Shown here in pieces: positions 1 to 5,511 of a stretch of 10,564 nt of DNA. Position 1 is the first letter of the stretch. Each line of letters begins with the position of its first letter. Position numbers and translations under genes: made by a program. This DNA is from Patescibacteria group bacterium (lineage in GTDB: Bacteria > Patescibacteriota > Minisyncoccia > UBA9983): NCBI GenBank assembly GCA_018827845.1, contig JAHJXC010000011.1:1-10564 (forward strand). The letters are read 5' to 3'. A model generated the notes under the pieces. It saw only the letters and a list, made by a program, of their open reading frames with translations. It searched no databases and was not told where the DNA came from.

Positions 1-161
1 ACTTCCGGGGTGTTTTCAATTGGGAAATAATAAGAAAAGGTCGCAGTTTCACATTCCTCAGACCACACCGAATACTCCTGAAGGAAATAAACTACTCCGA
101 TTACTACAGCTAATCCTAAGATTATCCATCCTATCTTTTTTAGATTTTTTACTTCTTTCAT
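1..161 (-). CDS. Membrane-anchored protein of unknown function (5' part only)
   Basis: An open frame begins with ATG at 161 (reading leftwards) and runs off the left edge of the window; about 53 codons are visible. The product starts with a short lysine-rich segment (MKEVKNLKKIG), followed by a hydrophobic stretch of about 17 residues (WIILGLAVVIGVVYFL) and then a polar region containing one cysteine (EECET). This reads as an N-terminal signal anchor with the rest of the protein outside the cytoplasm. I do not recognise the family. The start is well supported: a strong Shine-Dalgarno lies just upstream and a near-consensus promoter lies about 75 nt further up. It is transcribed divergently from smc. 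The reality of the gene is fairly sure; its function is open. Confidence 0.72.
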   Translation of the reverse strand, partial: MKEVKNLKKIGWIILGLAVVIGVVYFLQEYSVWSEECETATFSYYFPIENTPE

Positions 162-164
162 GAT

Positions 165-173
165 ACCTCCTTT
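165..173 (-). promoter_or_regulatory. Strong Shine-Dalgarno of the divergent left-edge gene
   Basis: On the minus strand the sequence reads AAAGGAGGT, then ATC, then ATG. This is an extended match to the anti-Shine-Dalgarno end of 16S rRNA, with about 4 nt between GGAGG and the start codon. It fixes the start of the left-edge gene at 161. It is the only convincing Shine-Dalgarno I can find in the window; none of the plus-strand genes has one. Confidence 0.8.
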
Positions 174-242
174 CAATCGGTTTAAACTTTTAACCCCCAA
201 CCCTTTATATAAATTTGAATGTACTGAATTTTTACTGGTTTT

Positions 243-271
243 AGTATAGCAAAAAAGATTAGGTTTGTCAA
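243..271 (-). promoter_or_regulatory. Near-consensus sigma-70-type promoter for the divergent gene
   Basis: On the minus strand there is a perfect -35 box TTGACA (271-266), a 17-bp spacer, and the -10 box TATACT (248-243) preceded by TGC, an extended -10. Transcription would start near 236, giving a leader of about 75 nt that ends in the strong Shine-Dalgarno. This is one of the best promoters in the window, and it points away from smc. Confidence 0.75.
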
Positions 272-292
272 GAGTTTCGGGTTTGGCTGAAA

Positions 293-303
293 TATAGTAA
301 AAT
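293..303 (+). promoter_or_regulatory. Possible -10 region for smc
   Basis: The forward strand holds overlapping -10-like hexamers, TATAGT (293-298) and TAAAAT (298-303), 12-17 nt before the smc start codon. No good -35 hexamer sits at 16-18 bp from either. If real, the smc mRNA would have a leader of only about 6-11 nt without a Shine-Dalgarno. The call is weak and rests mainly on similarity to the short-leader arrangement of neighbouring genes. Confidence 0.3.
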
Positions 304-315
304 AATAAGCGTTTT

Positions 316-2562
316 ATGTATCTGAAAAAATTAGAACTATCCGGTTTTAAGTCTTTTGCCAAGCCGACGCGCTTGGAATTTCCTAATCCTGTTACGGCCA
401 TTGTTGGCCCTAATGGCGCCGGCAAATCAAACATTGCCGAGGCCATGCGTTGGGTGCTGGGCGAGCAGTCAATAAAGAGCCTGCGCGGGAAAAAAGGCGA
501 AGACCTTATTTTTAACGGCTCCCAAACAGCGCCGCGCCTGGGAAAAGGTTCGGTCTCTTTGTTTTTAGATAATAAAAATAAAAACCTAGCCATTGATTAT
601 GATGAAGTAAAAATCACCAGAAAAGTTTTCAGAGACGGCATAAATGAATATCTTTTAAATGATTCACGAGTGCGCTTCAGGGATATTATTGAACTTTTAA
701 GTAAAATAGGCATTGGCACTTCCAATCATCACATTATCAGCCAGGGAGAATCAGACAGAATATTAAATGCCTCGCTAAAAGAAAGGCGCCAAATGATTGA
801 GGATGCATTGGGGCTGAAGATTTACCAGATTAAAAAAACAGAAGCAGAGAGAAAACTGGAAAAAACCCAGGAAAATATAAAACAAGTTGAATCTCTCAGA
901 AAAGAAATCCAGCCACATCTAAAATTTCTTAGAAAACAGGCTGAAAAAGCCGAAGAATCCGCTGCTTTAAAAGGCAAATTAAGAAATTATTATGAAGAAT
1001 ATTTATCAAATGAAGAATATTATCTGCGTTTAGAGAAAGAAAAAATAAATAGAGAAAAAGACAGAATAGAAAAAGAGTTTATGTCGCTAAAAAAAGAGAC
1101 CGGTGGAACCGCGGAAGATTCCAAAACAGCGGAACTGAGAAAGAAAATTAATAATTATAAAGAAGAGCTGGACAAAAAGAAATTAGAAATAAATGAATTG
1201 CACCAAAAAAGAAATTCCGTAGAAAGAGATTTAGGCAGGCTGGAGGGCGCGATAGAGGCAGTTGGCGCGAAAGAAACAGAAGGCGGAGATGAAATGATTT
1301 CATCAAAAGAAGCTAGAAATTTTATAGAAAAACTGGACGGCTATATAAAAAAAGGATTGGCTGAAGACAATGTTGAAAGAATAAAAAGCATATTGAACGG
1401 CATAAATGATTTAATGAAAGAGTTTTCTGTAAAAATAGAGTCCGGCGCGGCTGTTCTTTCCCCTGAACTCGATGAATTAAGAAAAAAACAGAAAGAAACT
1501 CATGATTTGCTTGTTAAAATAGAAAAACAAGAAAAAGAGCTTGTGCTGCAATTAAATTTTTTGGAAGAAAAAATAAACAAAGAAGAACAATTACTGCGTG
1601 ATTTTGAAAAAAGAAAATATGAAATAGAAGGCAGAATGAAAGAACTCAAGGGGTTTTTAGACAACCTAAACATTAAGGAAGATAATTTTAAAGCGCAGAA
1701 AGAAGAATTGGAAAGAGAAAAACAAGAAGCAGGAGCAATGGTCGGAAAAATAACTGATTCCTTGGTTAACAAACTTGATTTGGAGAAATGGATGGAAGAA
1801 AGAAACAAAATGCGCAAAGAAATAGAAAGATTAAAAATTAAGATAGAAGATTCCGGAGGAATAGGCGATGAAGTTTTGAAAGAATATGAAGATGTGAAGA
1901 AAAGGGACCAGTTTTTTGAAAAAGAGCTGGCGGATTTGAGCCAGTCAATCAAATCTCTCCGAGAACTATTGAAAGAACTGGAAGAAAAAATAGACCATGA
2001 TTTTAAGGAGGGAGTGGAAAAAATTAATAAAGAATTCCAGTTATTTTTTGAAGCAATGTTTGGCGGAGGAAAGGCAGAGCTAAGAAAGGTTGCGCCAAAA
2101 AAACGGGTTAAAACCCCGACGATCGAAGATGTCGGGGCTCCGAGTTCTCCCGATAGTATCGTCGGGACCCTGGAAGGCGTCGGAGAAGAAGAAATGCAGG
2201 AAGAAGAAGGTATAGAAGTCCATGTTAATTTGCCCAAGAAAAGAATCAGTTCCCTTGATATGCTTTCCGGAGGCGAAAGAGCTTTAACCTCAATTGCTTT
2301 GCTTTTTGCCATGAGCCAGGTTAATCCTCCGCCGTTTTTGGTTTTAGATGAGACAGATGCGGCCTTGGATGAAGCCAATTCACAAAAGTATGGCAATATG
2401 CTGAAAGATTTAAGCAAACGCACCCAGCTTGTTTTAATAACCCACAACCGCGAGACCATGAAGCAGGCGGGGGTTTTGTACGGCATCACCATGGGCTCAG
2501 ACAGCATTTCAAGACTGCTCTCTATTAAATTCTCCGAAGCGGAAAAATACACGTCCGGGTAA
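316..2562 (+). CDS. smc: SMC-family chromosome segregation ATPase, short form
   Basis: This is a structural-maintenance-of-chromosomes ATPase, expected to bind DNA as a dimer and act in chromosome compaction and segregation. The N-terminal head is unmistakable: it begins MYLKKLELSGFKSF, has Walker A GPNGAGKS at residues 31-38 and a Q-loop glutamine at about 143. The C-terminal head has the signature LSGGE at 650-654, Walker B FLVLDE at 674-679, the D-loop near 685 and the H-loop histidine at about 710. Residues 170-590 are mostly charged coiled coil. The protein is 748 residues, against roughly 1,150-1,200 for typical bacterial SMC. The middle (about 310-385) is a helical, acidic linker in which I cannot recognise the usual roughly 120-residue glycine-containing hinge. 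A GC-rich palindromic segment is inserted in frame at about residues 600-617. The start is certain from family alignment; there is no Shine-Dalgarno. Confidence 0.93.
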   Translation: MYLKKLELSGFKSFAKPTRLEFPNPVTAIVGPNGAGKSNIAEAMRWVLGEQSIKSLRGKKGEDLIFNGSQTAPRLGKGSVSLFLDNKNKNLAIDYDEVKITRKVFRDGINEYLLNDSRVRFRDIIELLSKIGIGTSNHHIISQGESDRILNASLKERRQMIEDALGLKIYQIKKTEAERKLEKTQENIKQVESLRKEIQPHLKFLRKQAEKAEESAALKGKLRNYYEEYLSNEEYYLRLEKEKINREKDRIEKEFMSLKKETGGTAEDSKTAELRKKINNYKEELDKKKLEINELHQKRNSVERDLGRLEGAIEAVGAKETEGGDEMISSKEARNFIEKLDGYIKKGLAEDNVERIKSILNGINDLMKEFSVKIESGAAVLSPELDELRKKQKETHDLLVKIEKQEKELVLQLNFLEEKINKEEQLLRDFEKRKYEIEGRMKELKGFLDNLNIKEDNFKAQKEELEREKQEAGAMVGKITDSLVNKLDLEKWMEERNKMRKEIERLKIKIEDSGGIGDEVLKEYEDVKKRDQFFEKELADLSQSIKSLRELLKELEEKIDHDFKEGVEKINKEFQLFFEAMFGGGKAELRKVAPKKRVKTPTIEDVGAPSSPDSIVGTLEGVGEEEMQEEEGIEVHVNLPKKRISSLDMLSGGERALTSIALLFAMSQVNPPPFLVLDETDAALDEANSQKYGNMLKDLSKRTQLVLITHNRETMKQAGVLYGITMGSDSISRLLSIKFSEAEKYTSG
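2114..2167. repeat. GC-rich palindromic insertion inside the smc coding sequence
   Basis: Inside AT-rich smc there is a GC-rich block made of inverted repeats. CCCCGAC (2114-2120) pairs with GTCGGGG (2131-2137), and the stem can be extended inward by ATC/GAT around a bulged G. TCCCGA (2148-2153) pairs with TCGGGA (2162-2167). Alternatively CCCGACGAT (2115-2123) pairs with ATCGTCGGG (2158-2166) over 9 bp. It is translated in frame as a Pro/Ser/Gly-rich segment (about residues 600-617), lying between the FGGG motif of the C-terminal head and the strand leading to LSGGE, where SMC proteins have a variable surface loop. It resembles a mobile palindromic element tolerated in a loop. Confidence 0.6.
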
Positions 2563-2573
2563 AAAATATTTAT

Positions 2574-2602
2574 TTGACTCAAAAAGATAATTTTGCTAGG
2601 AT
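2574..2602 (+). promoter_or_regulatory. Extended -10 promoter upstream of rpsP
   Basis: A -35 box TTGACT (2574-2579) is followed, after 17 bp, by TAGGAT (2597-2602), preceded by TGC at 2594-2596 (extended -10). The predicted start is about 2609, directly at the left end of the 135-bp inverted-repeat element and over 140 nt from the rpsP start. At other genes in the window the ATG follows the -10 box by 6-11 nt. Here an ATG does occur at 2611, but it opens only a 27-codon frame. Confidence 0.6.
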
Positions 2603-2613
2603 AATCAGGTATG

Positions 2614-2748
2614 CCCGGTAGTAGAAATTCAAATTATTTGTTGCGAGAATTTCAAGGCTGGGTAAAAACAAAGAAAAAAGTTGAATTTTTATAAGCATAA
2701 GGTTTTTTAACCACAAATTTAAAGCAATTTGAATTTTCACTAACCGGG
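2614..2748 (+). repeat. 135-bp element with long imperfect terminal inverted repeats in the rpsP leader
   Basis: The left arm 2614-2635 and the right arm 2726-2748 are complementary over 21 base pairs, with one mismatch and one bulged A: a CCCGGT/ACCGGG end, then AGT/ACT, then GAAATTCAAATT with AATTTGAATTTT (one G-T pair). The element is bounded by copies of TATG (2610-2613 and 2749-2752; GGTATG if the overlapping GG is counted). In RNA the helix can continue by wobble pairs through the rpsP start codon at 2750. The left arm can also pair locally with GAATTTC at 2647-2653 or with TTGAATTTTT at 2681-2690. It is either a miniature inverted-repeat insertion or a structured regulatory leader. It holds no protein gene I would defend. 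Confidence 0.65.
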
Positions 2749-2749
2749 T

Positions 2750-3091
2750 ATGTTAATGATTAGATTATTAAGAATTGGGAAAAAGCATGATCCGAGTTTT
2801 CGGATTGTTGTTACTGACTCCAGAAACGCTCCCCAGAGCGGAAGATTTAAAGAGATTTTAGGCAATTACAATCCGCAAAAAGGAGAGCCTCAGTTGAAAG
2901 CTGAAAAAATAAAACACTGGATTTCAAAAGGCGCGCAGATTTCAGATACTGTTTTCAATCTTTTGGTGAGCGCCAAAATAATTGAAGGCAAGAAAAAAGA
3001 TGTTTTACATCATGAAAGAATAGAAAAGAAAAAGACTAAACATAAAAAAGAGGAGCCAGTTAAGGCACCCTTGACAAACGAGCAAAAATGA
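2750..3091 (+). CDS. rpsP: 30S ribosomal protein S16
   Basis: Small-subunit ribosomal protein S16, which binds 16S rRNA and is needed for 30S assembly. The family core is clear: [18 protein letters not shown] near the N-terminus, then [20 protein letters not shown] and a later helix ending in the family-typical [15 protein letters not shown] segment. At 113 residues it is longer than the 80-90 residue core because of a Lys/Glu-rich tail (from about residue 83), common in the family. The start is either ATG 2750 (MLMIRL) or ATG 2756 (MIRL); neither has a Shine-Dalgarno. The 2750 codon sits at the end of the inverted-repeat helix, so translation may be structure-controlled. The 3' end carries the -35 box of the next gene's promoter. 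Confidence 0.95.
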   Translation: MLMIRLLRIGKKHDPSFRIVVTDSRNAPQSGRFKEILGNYNPQKGEPQLKAEKIKHWISKGAQISDTVFNLLVSAKIIEGKKKDVLHHERIEKKKTKHKKEEPVKAPLTNEQK

Positions 3092-3098
3092 ATATAAT
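3071..3098 (+). promoter_or_regulatory. Consensus promoter for the KH-domain gene, overlapping the rpsP end
   Basis: A perfect TTGACA (3071-3076), a 16-bp spacer and a perfect TATAAT (3093-3098). The -35 box is inside the last codons of rpsP. Predicted transcription start is about 3105, only some 5 nt before the ATG at 3110, implying an almost leaderless transcript, or a leader of about 70 nt if translation begins at 3176. Confidence 0.72.
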
Positions 3099-3109
3099 AG
3101 ACAGTAATA

Positions 3110-3493
3110 ATGGCAATGACAGATAGGTCGAGGACTGCGTTGCTGGATTATAGGTTAAGATTAACTTTAAGAAAAATGACTGTTGCAAAAGATAAGGATT
3201 TTCTTGAGTATCTTGTTAAGTCCATGGTCGACAATCCTGACAAAGTGAAGGTTGACCGAAAAGTTGACGAAATGGGAGTTTTGATCACTCTCAAGGTTGA
3301 CCCTGAGGACATGGGTAAAATTATCGGCCGAATGGGCAACACTGCCAAAGCAATCCGAACTCTTTTAAGAGTGGTTGGATTGAAGAATAACGCCCGGGTT
3401 AATCTCAAGATTGAGGAACCGGAAGGAGGCGCTCGTTCGCCAGTTAGCGGAACAAAAAGCGTTGATGAGGCAATGGAAGATTTCAAGATCTAA
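3110..3493 (+). CDS. khpA: KhpA/YlqC-like KH-domain RNA-binding protein
   Basis: A small RNA-binding protein of the KhpA (YlqC) family, which in other bacteria works with KhpB/Jag on RNAs linked to envelope and division control. The KH fold is shown by the DPEDMGKIIGRMGNTAKAIR segment, with the GxxG loop G-R-M-G at about residues 73-76 and the following helix. The tail (about 100-127) is acidic and Gly/Ser-containing. The family normally begins near MTVAKDKDFLEYLVKSMV, so ATG 3176 (105 residues) may be the true start. The upstream ATG 3110 adds 22 basic residues unlike the family but fits the position of the promoter. It sits between rpsP and trmD, the usual place for this gene. Its mRNA probably ends at the hairpin at 3514-3547. 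Confidence 0.88.
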   Translation: MAMTDRSRTALLDYRLRLTLRKMTVAKDKDFLEYLVKSMVDNPDKVKVDRKVDEMGVLITLKVDPEDMGKIIGRMGNTAKAIRTLLRVVGLKNNARVNLKIEEPEGGARSPVSGTKSVDEAMEDFKI

Positions 3494-3503
3494 TTTCTAA
3501 ACA

Positions 3504-3531
3504 TTGAATGCGAGAAAAACCATGCTAATAT
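3504..3531 (+). promoter_or_regulatory. Promoter for a leaderless trmD mRNA
   Basis: TTGAAT (3504-3509), a 16-bp spacer, and TAATAT (3526-3531) preceded by TGC (3523-3525). A start 7 nt downstream falls on the A of the trmD ATG at 3538. The -10 box overlaps the top of a terminator-like hairpin: its first T ends the left arm and the rest lies in the loop. Confidence 0.55.
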
Positions 3532-3547
3532 ATAAGCATGGTTTTTC
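3514..3547 (+). terminator. Perfect 13-bp hairpin overlapping the trmD start codon
   Basis: Left arm 3514-3526 (GAAAAACCATGCT) and right arm 3535-3547 (AGCATGGTTTTTC) are perfectly complementary around an 8-nt AT loop (3527-3534). The A-run/T-run layout is that of an intrinsic terminator for khpA, although the T-run forms part of the stem and the GC core is short. The ATG of trmD (3538-3540) lies in the right arm, so read-through RNA would hide it, while an mRNA starting at 3538 would lack the left arm. Confidence 0.6.
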
Positions 3548-4185
3548 ATTTGATTACAATTTTCCCTGAATCTTTAAAAAGTTATTTTGACAGCTCTATT
3601 TTGAAGCGCGCCCAAAAGAAAAAATTAATAAAAATAAACATTATAAATATCCGAGACTTTACGAAAGATAAACACAAAATAACCGATGATAGACCTTATG
3701 GCGGGGGTGCCGGTATGGTGATGAAAATCAAGCCTATTTTAAATGTAATTAAAACAATTAGAACATCTAGAACAAATAGAACTAAATTTATAATTTTGTC
3801 GCCTGCTGGTAAACAATTTGATCAAAAAATGGCGCGGGATTGGGCAAAGAAATATAAAAATATCATTTTAATTTCTGGACACTACGAAGGCATTGATGAA
3901 AGAGTAAAAAAAATTTTAAAGGCACAAGAAATATCGGTAGGTCCTTATGTTTTGACTGGCGGTGAATTGCCAGCTGGAATTATTATTGATTCTGTTTCGC
4001 GGCACATTCCAGGCGTGCTAGGTAAAAAAGAATCATTGGAAGAAAACAGGGGAATCGGCATACCGGTTTACACCCGGCCGGAGGTTTTTGAATATCGCGG
4101 TAAAAAATATCGTGTACCCAAAATTTTATTATCGGGCCATCATAAAAAAATAGAAGAATGGAGAAAAAAACACAGAAAAATTTAA
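3538..4185 (+). CDS. trmD: tRNA (guanine-N1-)-methyltransferase TrmD
   Basis: Makes m1G37 next to the anticodon of tRNAs using S-adenosylmethionine, preventing +1 frameshifts. It is a SPOUT-class trefoil-knot enzyme active as a dimer. Visible family marks: the N-terminal LITIFPESLKSYFDSSILKRAQ region, DDRPYGGGAGM near residue 50-60, the knot segments GHYEGIDERV and EISVGPYVLTGGELPA, IDSVSRHIPGVLG, and a C-terminal LSGHHKKIEEWRK. At 215 residues it is near the lower end of the family, but all motifs are present. Residues 75-83 (RTSRTNRTK) are encoded by three 9-bp repeats shared with intergenic sites. It has no Shine-Dalgarno; the start codon is inside a hairpin and probably read from a leaderless mRNA. 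rimM and rplS, its usual partners, are absent. Confidence 0.95.
   Translation: MVFHLITIFPESLKSYFDSSILKRAQKKKLIKINIINIRDFTKDKHKITDDRPYGGGAGMVMKIKPILNVIKTIRTSRTNRTKFIILSPAGKQFDQKMARDWAKKYKNIILISGHYEGIDERVKKILKAQEISVGPYVLTGGELPAGIIIDSVSRHIPGVLGKKESLEENRGIGIPVYTRPEVFEYRGKKYRVPKILLSGHHKKIEEWRKKHRKI
3760..3786 (+). repeat. 9-bp minisatellite copy inside trmD
   Basis: Three adjacent 9-bp units, AGAACATCT, AGAACAAAT and AGAACTAAA, are read in frame as RTS-RTN-RTK. The 17-nt stretch TAGAACATCTAGAACAA (3759-3775) recurs exactly at 10337-10353, and the same unit in inverted orientation forms the array at 9476-9502. Since the unit is three codons long, gain or loss keeps the trmD frame. Confidence 0.65.
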
Positions 4186-5411
4186 AATTTCCTGACGGGT
4201 TTTTGTGGGGATCAGGGACTTCAGCTCATCAGGTTGAAGGGCATAATCATAATGATTGGACAGAATGGGAACGAAGCAATGCTAAAAGATTGGCGCAGCA
4301 TTCAAAAAAATATTGGGAAAAATCCCAGCATCTTTTTCCAGAAATGGGACTAGAGTCAAATTATATTTCTGGCTGCGCCTGCGACCATTATAACCGCTAT
4401 GAGGAGGATTTTGATATTGCCAAATCTTTGGGCCAGAACGCGCACCGTTTTTCCATTGAGTGGTCGCGCATTGAGCCGGAAGAAGGTGTATTTAATGAAC
4501 AGGCCATTGAGCATTACCGCCAAGTAATTTGGGCTTTAAAGAAAAGGGGAATTGAGCCGTTTGTCACACTCTGGCATTGGACATTGCCGTATTGGATAGC
4601 AAAAATGGGCGGATGGGAGAAAAGAAAAACAATAGATTATTTTTTAAGATATACAGAGAAAATCATTGAAGAATTAGGAGATGATGTAAAATTTTGGATA
4701 ACTCTTAATGAGCCGGAAATATTTTCTGGCAACTGTTATTTAAAAGGTATTCGGCCACCCCAAAAGAAAAATATACTTTCTTATTTACGAGTAATTAAAA
4801 ATTTAATAAAAGCGCATAAATCTTCTTATAAAATAATCAAAAAAATAAATCCAAATTCCAGAATCGGTATTGCTAAAAACAATATTTATTTCGAAGCTTA
4901 TAAAAACAGAATAACAAATTTATTTCTCAAAAAATTTATTGATTGGTGGTGGAATTTTTATTTTTTAAATAAAATCAAAAATCAGCAGGATTTTATAGGG
5001 TTGAATTACTATTTTCATAATAGAATAAATAAAGGTTTTAATAAGAATGAAAATAAAAATACTACTGATATGGGTTGGGAAATTTATCCGGAGGGAATTT
5101 ATCATGTTTTAAAAAATCTTAAAAAATATAACCTTCCGATTTATATTATTGAAAACGGCATTGCTGACGCTAAGGATGAAAAGCGGGAAAAATTTATCAA
5201 GGACCATCTGTACTGGATTCATAAAGCCATAAAAGAGGGAGTGGATATAAAAGGATATTTTTACTGGTCTTTGCTTGATAATTTTGAATGGGATAAGGGC
5301 TTTTGGCCAAGATTCGGTTTGGTGGAAATAGATTACCAAACTATGAACCGCAAAATCCGTCCCAGCGCCTTGGAATATAAAAAAAATATTGAGAAAAACG
5401 CAATTGAATAA
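4158..5411 (+). CDS. Family GH1 beta-glycosidase (beta-glucosidase-like)
   Basis: A retaining beta-glycosidase with a TIM-barrel of clan GH-A, expected to cleave beta-linked glucosides, galactosides or related sugars in the cytoplasm (no signal peptide). Family marks: the N-terminal FPDGFLWGSGTSAHQVEG, HRFSIEWSRIEPEEG, TLWHWTLP, the acid/base TLNEP (Glu about 185), the nucleophile in IENG (Glu about 332) and C-terminal GYFYWSLLDNFEW with the sugar-binding tryptophans. At 417 residues it is somewhat shorter than the usual 440-480, with loss in the middle (about residues 195-270). ATG 4158 lies in the last 28 nt of trmD, so the two frames overlap and are probably co-transcribed; no Shine-Dalgarno is evident. 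The exact substrate cannot be read from the sequence. Confidence 0.92.
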   Translation: MEKKTQKNLKFPDGFLWGSGTSAHQVEGHNHNDWTEWERSNAKRLAQHSKKYWEKSQHLFPEMGLESNYISGCACDHYNRYEEDFDIAKSLGQNAHRFSIEWSRIEPEEGVFNEQAIEHYRQVIWALKKRGIEPFVTLWHWTLPYWIAKMGGWEKRKTIDYFLRYTEKIIEELGDDVKFWITLNEPEIFSGNCYLKGIRPPQKKNILSYLRVIKNLIKAHKSSYKIIKKINPNSRIGIAKNNIYFEAYKNRITNLFLKKFIDWWWNFYFLNKIKNQQDFIGLNYYFHNRINKGFNKNENKNTTDMGWEIYPEGIYHVLKNLKKYNLPIYIIENGIADAKDEKREKFIKDHLYWIHKAIKEGVDIKGYFYWSLLDNFEWDKGFWPRFGLVEIDYQTMNRKIRPSALEYKKNIEKNAIE

Positions 5412-5432
5412 TAGCTAAATTCGTGTTATCAT
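5404..5432 (+). promoter_or_regulatory. Extended -10 promoter upstream of the SPFH gene
   Basis: TTGAAT (5404-5409), a 17-bp spacer, and TATCAT (5427-5432) preceded by TGT (5424-5426). It starts inside the last codons of the GH1 gene. Predicted start is about 5439, so unlike its neighbours this transcript would have a leader of about 73 nt before the ATG at 5512. No Shine-Dalgarno precedes that ATG, and I see no strong structure in the leader. Confidence 0.5.
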
Positions 5433-5511
5433 TAAATAGGAATAATAAATAAACTTATGAAAGGAAAAATTAAGAAAGGTCGGCAAAATTAATTAAAAAC
5501 CAACAAAAAAT

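Noticed and set aside
265..270. Forward-strand TTGTCA as the -35 box of smc
   Set aside because: It overlaps the minus-strand TTGACA of the divergent promoter and lies 22 or 27 bp from the forward -10 candidates, too far.
1500..2582. 360-codon open frame on the minus strand, antisense to smc
   Set aside because: It is Ser/Leu/Phe-rich low-complexity translation of an antisense Lys/Glu-rich coiled coil, with no motif, promoter or Shine-Dalgarno.
2611..2694. 27-codon open frame starting just after the rpsP promoter -10 box
   Set aside because: It starts at the edge of the inverted-repeat element and runs through it; the ATG is more simply explained as the left flanking TATG copy. A leader peptide is not excluded but nothing supports it.
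5458..5493. 11-codon open frame (MKGKIKKGRQN) in the SPFH leader
   Set aside because: Too short, with no Shine-Dalgarno and no promoter at the right distance; a chance frame in a purine-rich leader.
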